A stretch of DNA of 64,000 nt from Arthrobacter pigmenti (GTDB taxonomy: Bacteria > Actinomycetota > Actinomycetes > Actinomycetales > Micrococcaceae). Of the stretch, positions 33,335 through 41,708 are shown piece by piece (the stretch's first letter is position 1; each line of letters begins with the position of its first letter). Position numbers and translations under genes: made by a program. The notes under the pieces were generated by a model. The model ran no database searches, was not told where the DNA came from, and saw nothing but the letters and a program-made list of their open reading frames with translations. Location: the NCBI RefSeq assembly GCF_011927905.1, contig NZ_JAATJL010000001.1, forward strand, positions 1 through 64,000, written 5' to 3'.

Positions 33335-34329
33335 TGACCAACGATCCGAAGCGGCTGCTCAACTACGCGCATGGGCTGAAGGGGATGTCGCGCCGGCGCT
33401 TCCTCACGGGCTCTGCCCTGGGGTTGGCGTTGGCGACGGATCTCTATGTCACACGGCAGATCCAGGAAGCCCGCGAGGAATTCACCATCATCCCCGTAGA
33501 GGATGAGTACGCCGACGCCGCCTTCCCCCACGCCCGCTGGATCCTCTTTCCCGGCTACAAGACCAGTTGGGAGGAGGGCGTCTGGATCATGAATTCACTG
33601 CGCCCCGTCCTGAGCCGCCGCGGGGGAATGGCCGTGATGGGGTACTCGAACCGGGGCCTCGATGTCGCGAGCATCGTTGGCTCGCTGCGCCGGTACATCC
33701 GTATCCAGCAGATCAACACACTGTATTTCTATGGCCACAGCTTCGGCGGGATGGTCGCTGTGGAGGTGGCGTCCCGGCTGCGCGAAGTGGGCGTGGACGT
33801 GCGGTTCGTCCTCCTCGATTCAAGCCCACACGATCGCTTCGACGTGGTGGACCAGGCCATGTTCGACGGCGTTGTCTACCTTTATGAGGCCGGTGCGCGC
33901 GTGCCGTCGGTACTGCGGGGCACGTATGAACTCGCTGAGCGCATTGTGAACAAGGACGAGCGGACCTGGTCCCAGATCATCGATCAGACGCTCGCGCAGC
34001 TTTCGCCGCTGGCGCCGTCGAGCGTGCTGATCCAGTCGCAGGCGTCCTATATCTTCCACTTCAACGTTGCCCGGTTCAATCTCGGCAAAACAGAGCTCGC
34101 GTTCATCGGAAACCCGAATGACGGCACCGTCGACTATTCAATGGCGCGCCCCGGCTGGGCTGGTGCCTTTCCGGACAATATGGTCTCCGCGGACCTGATC
34201 ACTGAAGGCGCCCTGCCCGCGCACGCCAGCCCTCAGTGGAACCCGCGCATTTACCAGGAGGTTGTGCGGGAGCTGCAGCGGGAATTCCTGCCCCTTCCCG
34301 TTGGGGGTTCAAGAAAGAGCTACTTCTAA
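33334..34329 (+). CDS. Tat-exported alpha/beta hydrolase-fold protein
   Basis: A 331-residue protein with a twin-arginine signal (S-R-R-R-F-L-T-G-S-A-L-G-L-A-L) at about residues 19-33. A serine-hydrolase nucleophile elbow G-H-S-F-G-G is near residue 132; candidate acids are in L-L-D-S-S-P-H-D and N-D-G-T-V-D. It may be a cell-surface lipase or esterase; the substrate is unknown. Its ATG overlaps the pyrE stop (TAATG), so it is translationally coupled to a pyrimidine gene with no obvious functional link. Confidence 0.7.
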   Translation: MTNDPKRLLNYAHGLKGMSRRRFLTGSALGLALATDLYVTRQIQEAREEFTIIPVEDEYADAAFPHARWILFPGYKTSWEEGVWIMNSLRPVLSRRGGMAVMGYSNRGLDVASIVGSLRRYIRIQQINTLYFYGHSFGGMVAVEVASRLREVGVDVRFVLLDSSPHDRFDVVDQAMFDGVVYLYEAGARVPSVLRGTYELAERIVNKDERTWSQIIDQTLAQLSPLAPSSVLIQSQASYIFHFNVARFNLGKTELAFIGNPNDGTVDYSMARPGWAGAFPDNMVSADLITEGALPAHASPQWNPRIYQEVVRELQREFLPLPVGGSRKSYF

Positions 34330-34359
34330 CGGAGGTCGAAGCTGCCTAGAGTGTTCAGC

Positions 34360-35004
34360 ATGGTTGATGAGGAACGTCCGGGCGCCCAAGGTTGGGTGCC
34401 TGACAGCAGGTCACTGAAGGCACTGGCTGACGCGGCGCCGGAGTGCCGCGGATGTGAACTCTATGCTGATGCAACGCAGGTGGTGTTCTCCGCCGGTCCG
34501 AAGAGCGCGGGCCTCATGCTGGTTGGCGAGCAGCCCGGCGACCAGGAGGACCAGCGCGGCCGTCCCTTCGTGGGCCCCGCTGGACGCCTGCTCGCCGAAG
34601 CATTGACCGCCGCCTCCATTGAGACGAAGTCGGTCTACCTCACCAACGCCGTGAAGCACTTCCGGTTTGAACGCCGCGGGAAGGCCCGGATCCACAAAAC
34701 GCCCGACGTCGGGCACATCACCGCCTGCCGGCCCTGGCTGGAGGCTGAGCTGCAGGCGGTGCGTCCCGCCGTCGTCGTCTGCCTGGGCGCGACCGCAGGA
34801 CGGGCTGTCCTGGGCCGACCGGTGCGGGTGGGCGCCGAACGCGGGAAGCTCATGCCGGACCCGGCTGAGCTAGCAGCGAAAGGGGTGCTGCTCACCACGC
34901 ATCCCTCGGCGCTGCTGCGGCTTCGTGACGCAGCGGACCGCGATCCGGCGTTCGCGCAGCTCGTTGCGGACCTGGAAGTAGCGCGGGACGCCGCGAAGGG
35001 TTAG
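34360..35004 (+). CDS. udgX: UdgX-type uracil-DNA glycosylase/cross-linking protein
   Basis: A 214-residue family-4-like UDG. C-R-G-C supplies two iron-sulfur cysteines. Motif A is G-E-Q-P-G-D-Q-E-D and P-F-V-G-P-A-G follows. The UdgX-specific loop is K-A-R-I-H-K-T-P, whose His (about residue 112) bonds covalently to the abasic sugar in Mycobacterium smegmatis UdgX; that enzyme has K-R-R-I-H-K-T-P. ATG 34360 lies 7 nt behind TAGAGT (34347-34352), giving a leaderless reading; GTG 34351 is the alternative. Confidence 0.88.
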   Translation: MVDEERPGAQGWVPDSRSLKALADAAPECRGCELYADATQVVFSAGPKSAGLMLVGEQPGDQEDQRGRPFVGPAGRLLAEALTAASIETKSVYLTNAVKHFRFERRGKARIHKTPDVGHITACRPWLEAELQAVRPAVVVCLGATAGRAVLGRPVRVGAERGKLMPDPAELAAKGVLLTTHPSALLRLRDAADRDPAFAQLVADLEVARDAAKG

Positions 35005-35723
35005 GCGCGCAGGCCCGAGCGCAACGCGGCGACGTCGGCCTCGCTCATCCCGACACCCAGCAGGTAGTCCTCGATCGAACCGAAATCCCGCCGCACGCCC
35101 GCGAGGAACGTGGCCATTGCCTCGCCCGGCGCGGTCATGATGACGGGCAGATCCTTCGGCACATCGTGGGCGGGCAGCTGCCCCGACCACAGCTCGGCCA
35201 GCGCGGGCAGAATCTGCGGCAGGGCGCCGGTGGTGTGGGCGTAATCCTCGATGATCAGCTCATCCTCAACGCCTGCCACCAACAGTACGACGGCGGTGAT
35301 CACCCCGGTGCGGTCCTTGCCCGCGGCGCAGTGCACGAGCGTGGTCCGGCCGTCGATGATGGGCTGCAGCGCGTTGAGAACGGCGTCCGGCCGGGCGGAG
35401 AGCCAGCTGAGGTAGTAGTTGCCGAGATCCTCCGCCGTCTGGAGGGACATCGTGGCGGCCGGGTCAGCATCCGTTGGGTCCAGCGGCGCGGCGATCACGT
35501 CGATCCCGGCATCGTGAGCCACCTGCCACGGCACCATGCCCGCTTCGCGCTCACTCCGGAGGTCTACGATCGTCTCGATGCCCTGGCGGCCGAGGAAGTC
35601 CATGGTGGCTTCCGCATCCCACCCGAAGGGCTGGCTGGACCGGTAGACCTTGCCGCGGGCCGGTGCGTGAGGGCTTCCGGCGGTGACTTCCGCGATGTCC
35701 CGCAGATTCAGGATGCCGGCCAT
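35001..35723 (-). CDS. Protein tyrosine/serine phosphatase (MptpB-like)
   Basis: A 240-residue phosphatase. The P-loop is H-C132-A-A-G-K-D-R138-T-G, and the N-terminal Y-R-S-S-Q-P-F plus I-V-D-L-R-S-E-R-E match the MptpB/lipid-phosphatase branch, in which the loop lysine is typical. No signal peptide is seen, so it is cytosolic or exported without a leader. It overlaps the HAD gene by one base and the convergent UdgX gene by 4 nt. Confidence 0.85.
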   Translation of the reverse strand: MAGILNLRDIAEVTAGSPHAPARGKVYRSSQPFGWDAEATMDFLGRQGIETIVDLRSEREAGMVPWQVAHDAGIDVIAAPLDPTDADPAATMSLQTAEDLGNYYLSWLSARPDAVLNALQPIIDGRTTLVHCAAGKDRTGVITAVVLLVAGVEDELIIEDYAHTTGALPQILPALAELWSGQLPAHDVPKDLPVIMTAPGEAMATFLAGVRRDFGSIEDYLLGVGMSEADVAALRSGLRA

Positions 35724-36502
35724 CAGACCTGCTCAATCAGGTCTTGGACCGAATCGACGATCTGCGCGGGCCGGAAGGGGTAGGCATCCACATCTGACCG
35801 CTGGGTGATTCCGGTGAGGACCAGAACCGTGTGGAGCCCTGCCTCCATGCCTGCGATGATGTCGGTGTCCATGCGGTCGCCCACCATGGCGGTGGTCTCA
35901 GAGTGTGCGTCGATCTGGTTCATGGCAGAGCGGAACATCATGGGGTTCGGCTTGCCCACCACGTACGGTTCCCTGTTGGTTGCCGCGGTGATGAGGGCCG
36001 CGATGGACCCGGTGGCAGGCAGCGGCCCTTCCTTGGAGGGGCCCGTCACATCCGGGTTGGTGGCGATGAAGCGTGCGCCGTCCAGGATCAGGCGGATGGC
36101 CTTGGTGATGGCCTCGAAGGAGTACGTGCGGGTTTCGCCGAGGACCACGTAGTCGGGCTTCTGGTCGGTGAGGACAAAACCGGCTTCATGGAGCGCCGTC
36201 GTCAGTCCGGCCTCGCCGATAACGTACGCACGGCCTCCGGGCATCTGGTCGCGGAGGAACTGCGCGGTGGCCAGCGCGGAGGTCCACAGGTTCTCCTCGG
36301 GCACTTCCAGTCCCGATGCCTTCAGGCGCGCGGCGAGGTCCCGGGGCGTGAAGATGGAGTTGTTGGTGAGCACGAGAAACCGCCTCGAGGTGGCAACCCA
36401 GCGGTCGATTAGCTCGGCAGCTCCGGGAATCGCCTGGTTCTCGTGCACCAGAACGCCGTCCATATCCGTCAACCAGCACTCGATGTGTTCGTTCTCGCGC
36501 AT
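35723..36502 (-). CDS. HAD-IIA family hydrolase (NagD-like)
   Basis: A 259-residue HAD phosphatase. Motif I is D-M-D-G-V-L, motif II L-T-N-N-S, the motif III lysine is in V-G-K-P-N-P, and motif IV is V-G-D-R-M-D-T-D. The cap is the IIA type seen in NagD and related nucleotide or sugar phosphatases. Start M-R-E-N-E-H at 36502 is chosen because upstream codons lack family sequence. It shares a TGATG junction with the phosphatase gene, so the two are probably co-translated. Confidence 0.85.
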   Translation of the reverse strand: MRENEHIECWLTDMDGVLVHENQAIPGAAELIDRWVATSRRFLVLTNNSIFTPRDLAARLKASGLEVPEENLWTSALATAQFLRDQMPGGRAYVIGEAGLTTALHEAGFVLTDQKPDYVVLGETRTYSFEAITKAIRLILDGARFIATNPDVTGPSKEGPLPATGSIAALITAATNREPYVVGKPNPMMFRSAMNQIDAHSETTAMVGDRMDTDIIAGMEAGLHTVLVLTGITQRSDVDAYPFRPAQIVDSVQDLIEQV

Positions 36503-36563
36503 ACGCTTCTTTCTGAAGATCAGGTGGAAATCCAAGGTAAGTCTTTCACCTTAGGCTTGGGGG

Positions 36564-37205
36564 GTGAAAGAAACGGTGGAAAACGCTCCGGGAACCGTGG
36601 GAGTGGGCCCGTGGGAGGGCGAGTGGCCAACGGGCCTGCACTGGGACCCGGAACTTCTCGCCAACGGTGATACCCGCAACGTTGTGGACGAATACCGCTA
36701 CTGGACGCACGAGGCCATCGTTGCTGACCTTGACTCGAAGAGGCACGAATTCCACGTGGCCATCGAGAACTGGCAACACGACCTCAATATCGGCTCCGTA
36801 GTGCGCACGGCCAACGCCTTCCTCGCCCGTGAAGTCCACATCATCGGACGACGGCGGTGGAACCGGCGCGGCGCGATGGTCACCGACCGCTACCAGCACG
36901 TGCGGCACCATGCCACTGTCGAGGAATTCGTTGCCTGGGCCGGAGGGGAGGGTCTCGCCGTCGTCGGGATCGACAACTTTCCCGATTCCGTGCCGCTTGA
37001 AACCTACGCGCTTCCGCGGAAGTGCGTGCTCGTTTTCGGCCAGGAGGGGCCGGGTCTGACGCCCGAGGTTCATGCCGCCGCAGATGCCACCCTGTCCATC
37101 GCCCAGTTCGGGTCCACGCGCTCCATCAACGCTTCAGCAGCGGCTGCGATCGCGATGCACGGTTGGGTGCGCCGCCACGTGTTCAACCAGCCGGTGGTTC
37201 GTTAG
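36564..37205 (+). CDS. SpoU/TrmH-family RNA 2'-O-methyltransferase
   Basis: A 213-residue knotted methyltransferase. N-I-G-S-V-V-R-T-A-N is near residue 76, F-G-Q-E-G-P-G-L near 157 and S-I-N-A-S-A-A-A-A-I near 190, the three SpoU motifs. It uses S-adenosylmethionine to methylate tRNA or rRNA ribose; the target cannot be told. The start is GTG, 5 nt behind TAGGCT (36553-36558). Its 3' end overlaps the convergent MarR gene by 23 nt. Confidence 0.85.
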   Translation: MKETVENAPGTVGVGPWEGEWPTGLHWDPELLANGDTRNVVDEYRYWTHEAIVADLDSKRHEFHVAIENWQHDLNIGSVVRTANAFLAREVHIIGRRRWNRRGAMVTDRYQHVRHHATVEEFVAWAGGEGLAVVGIDNFPDSVPLETYALPRKCVLVFGQEGPGLTPEVHAAADATLSIAQFGSTRSINASAAAAIAMHGWVRRHVFNQPVVR

Positions 37206-37722
37206 CGTCCTGTTCCGGCTGGTGGGTGTCGATCTTGTCCACGGCCTCGCGCATGCGGGACAGAAAGCCGACGACGACGGCGGCCTCCTCCTCCGAGAGG
37301 GAATCCGCGACATCCTTCATGCGCTTGTGCATTTCGCCGAGTGTTGCGCGCACCTCACAGTCGGAGTTGCGGGTTGCCTCCAGAATGAGCGCCCGCCTGT
37401 CCTTCGGATGCGGCTTGCGGACCACATGCCCGGTCTTCGCGAGGCGGTCGATCAGCGTGGTGGTGGAGGCGGAGGAGATCCCCAACCGGATGGACAGTTC
37501 CTTGGGGGTCACTTGCCGCCCGGCCTTCTGCGCTTCCAGGAGGTACCGGAGGGCGAGCAGATCGGTTTCCCCCATGCCCATGGATGAGCGGGTTCGACGG
37601 CGCATTGCCGCCTCAGCCGCGCGGTAGTCGCGCAGAGCGTTCAGAACGCCCACTGCTCCGACGCCGCCCTCATACCAGTACCCCGAAGGGTGGTTCAAGG
37701 GCGGGGGCGCCGAGATGCTCAT
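37183..37722 (-). CDS. MarR-family regulator
   Basis: A 179-residue MarR protein. A winged helix (T-P-K-E-L-S-I-R-L-G-I-S-S-A-S-T-T) and wing (H-P-K-D-R-R-A-L-I-L) sit between dimerisation helices. ATG 37722 is 7 nt behind TAGAGT (37730-37735), so it is probably leaderless. Palindromic DNA just upstream may be its own operator. No efflux pump or degradative gene is adjacent; the divergent neighbour is fba. Confidence 0.82.
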   Translation of the reverse strand: MSISAPPPLNHPSGYWYEGGVGAVGVLNALRDYRAAEAAMRRRTRSSMGMGETDLLALRYLLEAQKAGRQVTPKELSIRLGISSASTTTLIDRLAKTGHVVRKPHPKDRRALILEATRNSDCEVRATLGEMHKRMKDVADSLSEEEAAVVVGFLSRMREAVDKIDTHQPEQDANEPPAG

Positions 37723-37775
37723 GCGAACAACTCTAGTAGACAGCCTTTCTACTGTCACAAACAACTGGTTATTAG

Positions 37776-37788
37776 TTTGCCTAGCAAA
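37776..37788. promoter_or_regulatory. Candidate MarR operator
   Basis: TTTGC-CTA-GCAAA, a perfect 5+3+5 palindrome in the AT-rich gap between the divergent marR and fba genes. A looser AGTAGA...TCTACT pair lies nearer the MarR start. The assignment rests on position. Confidence 0.4.
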
Positions 37789-37858
37789 ATGCAGGTTGTC
37801 GTCTCGCAGTGACCCAAGGTTTCCGCGGTCTAGGGCGCCTCGATAGGATGGGGGAAGC

Positions 37859-37896
37859 GGGAGGCTCGAGGGTTCGGTGTGCCTCCCATCACCGAA
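37859..37896 (+). promoter_or_regulatory. Mutually exclusive hairpins in the fba leader
   Basis: GGGAGGC (37859-37865) pairs with GCCTCCC (37881-37887). TTCGGTG (37873-37879) pairs with CACCGAA (37890-37896). Each is a perfect 7 bp stem, but the pairings interlock and cannot both form as simple hairpins. The region is just behind a TAGGAT -10-like box and about 20 nt before the fba ATG. Confidence 0.5.
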
Positions 37897-37918
37897 GCGT
37901 CCACACTGAGGAGTTGCC

Positions 37919-38938
37919 ATGCCCATCGCCACACCTGAGATTTACAACGAGATGATCGACCGCGCGAAGGCAGGCGGCTTCGCCTACCCAGCGGTCAACG
38001 TCACGTCCTCCCAGACCCTCAACGCAGCGATGCGCGGTTTCGCTGAAGCCGGCTCCGACGGCATCGTGCAGGTTTCCACCGGCGGCGGCGCCTACTGGTC
38101 CGGCGCTTCGGTGAAGGACATGGTGGCAGGATCGCTCGGTTTCGCGGCGTTTGCGCACCAGGTTGCGAAGAACTACAACGTTAACATCGCCATCCACACC
38201 GACCACTGCCCCAAGGACAAGCTGGACGGCTTTGTCCTCCCGCTACTGGCTGCCTCGGAGGAAGCTGTGAAGCGCGGCGAGAACCCGCTGTTCCAGTCCC
38301 ACATGTGGGACGGCTCGGCCGAGACGCTGGAGGAGAACCTGCGCATTGCCAAGGATCTCCTGCCGCGTGCGGCCGCCGCGAAGATCATCCTCGAGGTGGA
38401 AATCGGCACCGTCGGTGGCGAAGAGGACGGCGTCGAGAACGCCATCAATGACAAGCTGTACACCACGGTTGATGACGCCATGGCCACCATCGAGGCACTT
38501 GGTGCCGGCGAGAATGGCCGTTACCTGACCGCCCTGACCTTCGGCAACGTCCACGGCGTGTACAAGCCGGGCGGCGTGAAGCTGCGTCCGGAAATCCTGA
38601 AGGACATCCAGGAGCAGGTCGGTTCGAAGATCGGTAAGGACAGCCCCTTTGACCTCGTGTTCCACGGTGGGTCCGGCTCCAGCGAGCAGGAAATTGCCGA
38701 CGCGGTCTCCTACGGCGTGATCAAGATGAATATCGATACCGACACCCAGTACGCGTTCACCCGCCCGGTCGCGGACCACATGCTCAAGAACTACGACGGC
38801 GTCCTCAAGGTGGACGGCGAGGTGGGCAACAAGAAGACCTATGATCCTCGCGTTTGGGGCGCTTCCGCCGAAGCGGGCCTCGCTGCACGCATTGTCGAGG
38901 CGGCGCAGTCCCTGGGTTCGGCAGGCAAGAAGCTCTGA
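37919..38938 (+). CDS. fbaA: Class II fructose-bisphosphate aldolase
   Basis: A 339-residue zinc aldolase of the long FbaA type. A-I-H-T-D-H-C holds the catalytic Asp and zinc His, and the other ligands are near E-V-E-I-G-T-V-G-G-E and F-H-G-G-S-G-S. It cleaves fructose 1,6-bisphosphate in glycolysis and reverses this in gluconeogenesis. GAGGAG precedes the ATG. The TGATG junction couples it to the DUF3151 gene. A second, shorter class II aldolase (57592) belongs to the tagatose branch. Confidence 0.94.
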   Translation: MPIATPEIYNEMIDRAKAGGFAYPAVNVTSSQTLNAAMRGFAEAGSDGIVQVSTGGGAYWSGASVKDMVAGSLGFAAFAHQVAKNYNVNIAIHTDHCPKDKLDGFVLPLLAASEEAVKRGENPLFQSHMWDGSAETLEENLRIAKDLLPRAAAAKIILEVEIGTVGGEEDGVENAINDKLYTTVDDAMATIEALGAGENGRYLTALTFGNVHGVYKPGGVKLRPEILKDIQEQVGSKIGKDSPFDLVFHGGSGSSEQEIADAVSYGVIKMNIDTDTQYAFTRPVADHMLKNYDGVLKVDGEVGNKKTYDPRVWGASAEAGLAARIVEAAQSLGSAGKKL

Positions 38939-39360
38939 TGTCGGACGAATTCCGCAAGAACCTCCTCGGCCCCGAGCCCACCCTGCTGCCGGAAGAGCCG
39001 GAAGTTGTCTCCCGCCTGGCCGCGGGGGATGAGGCCGTGGACCTGGCAGCCAAGCACCCGACGTCGTCGTTGGTCTGGGCCATCCTTGCCGACGAAGCGT
39101 ACGCGGAAGGCCGAACCATCGAGTCCTACGCCTACGCTCGCACCGGCTACCACCGTGGGCTGGATGCGCTTCGGCGTAACGGCTGGCGCGGCGCGGGCCC
39201 GGTCCCGTACTCGCACGAACCGAACCGTGGCTTCCTGCGGTCGCTGAATGCGCTGGGTCGTGCGGCGGCGTCGATCGGTGAAATCGATGAGGCTGAGCGC
39301 ATCGCGAAGTTCCTCCGCGAATCGGATCCCGAGGCAAGCGAGAAGCTGAGCGGGTCCTAG
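38938..39360 (+). CDS. DUF3151 family protein
   Basis: A 140-residue soluble protein of the actinobacterial DUF3151 family (N-L-L-G-P-E-P-T-L-L-P, then A-Y-A-R-T-G-Y-H-R-G-L-D-A-L-R-R-N-G-W). Its helical C-terminal half looks TPR-like. It overlaps the fba stop by one base, and this gene order is common in Micrococcales. The function is unknown; a link to the aldolase or purine synthesis is only suggested by neighbourhood. A clear terminator follows. Confidence 0.85.
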   Translation: MSDEFRKNLLGPEPTLLPEEPEVVSRLAAGDEAVDLAAKHPTSSLVWAILADEAYAEGRTIESYAYARTGYHRGLDALRRNGWRGAGPVPYSHEPNRGFLRSLNALGRAAASIGEIDEAERIAKFLRESDPEASEKLSGS

Positions 39361-39371
39361 GCTGTAACCGT

Positions 39372-39415
39372 CGAAGGGTCGTCCTCCTCAAGGGAAGGGC
39401 GGCCCTTCGCGTTTT
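39372..39415 (+). terminator. Rho-independent terminator of the fba-DUF3151 operon
   Basis: Arms 39372-39385 and 39396-39409 pair over 14 bp with two G-U pairs and a 10-nt loop, followed by CGTTTT. It starts 12 nt after the DUF3151 stop. Confidence 0.8.
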
Positions 39416-39463
39416 CAGGAACTTTCGTGCAGTTCTGGTGACTTCCTGGGGTTGGAAGTCGCG

Positions 39464-40093
39464 TTAGGTGCCCGAAACCTCCGACGGAACGACGACGGCG
39501 ATGGTCGTCACGTCCACAACCTGCGGCTTCTTCGGCACTGAGCTGAACCCGAACCGAACCCGCGGTCGAACGGACGACAGCTCACCGAGGTCGTCTCCGG
39601 CCCAGGACACCCTGGCTGATGTGATGAGCCGCGCGCCGGTCACGCCGTAGTACTGCCTGCGCTGGTCGCGGGTAGCGCCAACGGTCCGGACGCCGGGCAT
39701 GAGGACCTTCGCTACCGGGTTGATCGCGGTGAGCCAGCGCGGATGCGTTGCGACCGCCGTCGGAATGAGGCCAAGCAGCCGTCCGACGCCGGTTGTTGCG
39801 CCCAGTTCAGCCTCCACGCTGAGCGGGCCGGCGTCGAGGCTCAGCGAATCCTCGCCCATACTCACGCTCAACGGCTCCACCCGCACGACGTCGAACGAAT
39901 AGGCGCCGGACACATAGTCAGCGATCGACGACGACGGCGCCAGCAGCGTCCGCGTGCCCTCAGCGCTCTGCACCATCACATCCGTGAAGGCGCCAAAGGG
40001 CGACGACGCCCACATGCCGATCACAATCCGCACCCCCGAGGTCGTGCCCAGGCCCGCTATGTGTCCTACGAATCGTTCCGTACCGGCGCTCAT
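39464..40093 (-). CDS. Conserved hypothetical protein
   Basis: A 209-residue soluble protein rich in beta-strand with no signal peptide. I do not recognise a family; R-R-Q-Y-Y-G-V-T-G-A-R-L and G-V-R-I-V-I-G-M-W-A look conserved. ATG 40093 is 6 nt behind CATAAT (40100-40105), so a leaderless mRNA is likely. Start sites further upstream run into the GntP promoter region. It is divergent from the GntP permease. Confidence 0.6.
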   Translation of the reverse strand: MSAGTERFVGHIAGLGTTSGVRIVIGMWASSPFGAFTDVMVQSAEGTRTLLAPSSSIADYVSGAYSFDVVRVEPLSVSMGEDSLSLDAGPLSVEAELGATTGVGRLLGLIPTAVATHPRWLTAINPVAKVLMPGVRTVGATRDQRRQYYGVTGARLITSARVSWAGDDLGELSSVRPRVRFGFSSVPKKPQVVDVTTIAVVVPSEVSGT

Positions 40094-40141
40094 GGGTCCA
40101 TTATGTACGGACTTGTTCCGCCCCAACACTTGACTCACATG

Positions 40142-40157
40142 GTGAGCACGTGCTCAC
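40142..40157. promoter_or_regulatory. Perfect 16 bp palindrome upstream of the GntP operon
   Basis: GTGAGCAC-GTGCTCAC, about 60 nt before the permease start. Symmetry and position make it the best candidate operator for the IclR protein encoded at the far end of the module (43887-44678). Confidence 0.65.
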
Positions 40158-40217
40158 ATTGTAAGGAAGCAAGTGTGTCACACATCACCAACCGTTCGTC
40201 CGTGGAGGTTCTTCAGC

Positions 40218-41660
40218 GTGGAAGACTGGCAAATACTCACCATCACCGGGGTGGCAATTCTCGCCATCGTCGTACTGATCATCCGGTTCAAAGTGAACCC
40301 CGTACTCGCCCTTGTACTTGGCGCGGCCTTCCTCGGCCTGGCCACCGGGCTCGGCGCGAACACCACTACCGAGACGATCATGCAGGGCTTCGCGGACATC
40401 ATGTTCGAGGTGGGCCTGCTGATCGGCTGGGGCGTCCTGATGGGTGCCCTGCTCAATGAGATGGGCGCGATCCGGCGCCTGGTCGACAAACTGATGCACG
40501 TCTTCGGTCCCAAGGGCATCCCCTACGCCCTCGGCCTCACCATCGGAACCGCGCTGCAGTCCATCTTCCTCGACGTGCTGCTGGTGATGAGCGCGCCGCT
40601 GGCCCGCCGCATCGCCCCGCGTCTTGGCAAGTACGGCACGGCGAAGATCGCCACCGCAATGGCGATCAGCCTCGAATGCGGCATTGTCCTCATGGTTCCC
40701 GGCGTTGCGACCGTTGCGCTGGCCGGACTCCTGAGCGTCCCGCTCGGCGAAATGCTCATCTTCGGGCTGCTGGTCATCATCCCGACCATCGTCACTTCCA
40801 TCTTCATCATGAACTTCTTCATCACCCGCGGCCTGTGGAAGATCGACAAGGATCAGCAGCCGTTCGAGGAAGCCGAAGAGCCCTCCGACGGCAACGGCGC
40901 TCAGGGCAGCCTCGCCCAGACCCCCAGGGACCAGACAACCCCCAACGACGACGGCGGCAGCGGCCACGTGCGCGTCGCCGCCCCGGCGAAGACCGGCGTG
41001 GAAACCAGCGGCCGCGAGCCCGGACTGTTTGTGATGTTCGCCCCGATGCTGCTCTCGCTGGTCCTGATCGGCACCGGTGCCATCCTGAAGATGGTCAACT
41101 TCAGCTCACCGGTCATGGACTTCCTCTCCACACCGGTGATCTCCCTGCTGATCGGCCTGGTCGGCACGGGAATCGTTGCGCGGATGACCATCGGCACACC
41201 GCGCGTTGAGAAGGCAATTGCCCGCGGCTTCAGTGAGTCCGGCCAGATCCTGCTCCTCACCGGTGCCGGCGGATCGCTCGCCGCCATTGTTGCCACCAGC
41301 GGCATGGGTGACATCCTTGGCCAGTACTTCACGGCCAGCACCGTCGCCCCGCTCGTTGTGGTCTGGGCCATCGCCGCGGTGCTGCACATCGCCGTCGGCT
41401 CCGTCTCAATCTCGGCCATCACCGCCGCGGGTATCCTTGCACCCGTAGCGCCGGCCATGGGACTGAATCCGGTGCTCATCGCCCTCGCGGCAGGTGCGGG
41501 TTCGCTGTTCCTGGTGCACGCGACGTCCAACACGTTCTGGCTGCTGCAGTCGCTGCTGGGCCAGACCACCCGCGGAACGCTCAAGTCCTGCTCGCTCGGC
41601 GTCTCGGTGGCCTCCGTGATGGCACTCGGATTCACCCTCGTACTCAGCCTGTTCCTGTAG
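40218..41660 (+). CDS. GntP-family organic acid permease
   Basis: A 480-residue permease of the gluconate/GntP superfamily with about 12 hydrophobic segments, interrupted by a 60-residue hydrophilic Pro/Gly/Asp-rich loop (about residues 215-275). G-A-G-G-S-L-A-A-I and the repeated G-x-G pattern fit the family. GTG 40218 has GGAGG 9 nt upstream. It heads a plus-strand module with a CoA-transferase and a lyase, so the likely cargo is a hydroxy-acid or diacid rather than gluconate; no gluconate kinase is nearby. Confidence 0.82.
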   Translation: MEDWQILTITGVAILAIVVLIIRFKVNPVLALVLGAAFLGLATGLGANTTTETIMQGFADIMFEVGLLIGWGVLMGALLNEMGAIRRLVDKLMHVFGPKGIPYALGLTIGTALQSIFLDVLLVMSAPLARRIAPRLGKYGTAKIATAMAISLECGIVLMVPGVATVALAGLLSVPLGEMLIFGLLVIIPTIVTSIFIMNFFITRGLWKIDKDQQPFEEAEEPSDGNGAQGSLAQTPRDQTTPNDDGGSGHVRVAAPAKTGVETSGREPGLFVMFAPMLLSLVLIGTGAILKMVNFSSPVMDFLSTPVISLLIGLVGTGIVARMTIGTPRVEKAIARGFSESGQILLLTGAGGSLAAIVATSGMGDILGQYFTASTVAPLVVVWAIAAVLHIAVGSVSISAITAAGILAPVAPAMGLNPVLIALAAGAGSLFLVHATSNTFWLLQSLLGQTTRGTLKSCSLGVSVASVMALGFTLVLSLFL

Positions 41661-41708
41661 CAAGTGCCTGCTGGAAAGCTTGCTGGAAGACCGCATGAAA
41701 GGAACTTT

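Noticed and set aside
35790-35797. Fourth ACATCTGA copy
   Set aside because: It lies inside the HAD hydrolase coding region, with no palindromic extension and no promoter context, so it is treated as chance.
37859-37896. H-type pseudoknot in the fba leader
   Set aside because: The loop crossing the first 7 bp stem would be only 2 nt, too short for standard geometry. Alternative hairpins are more plausible.
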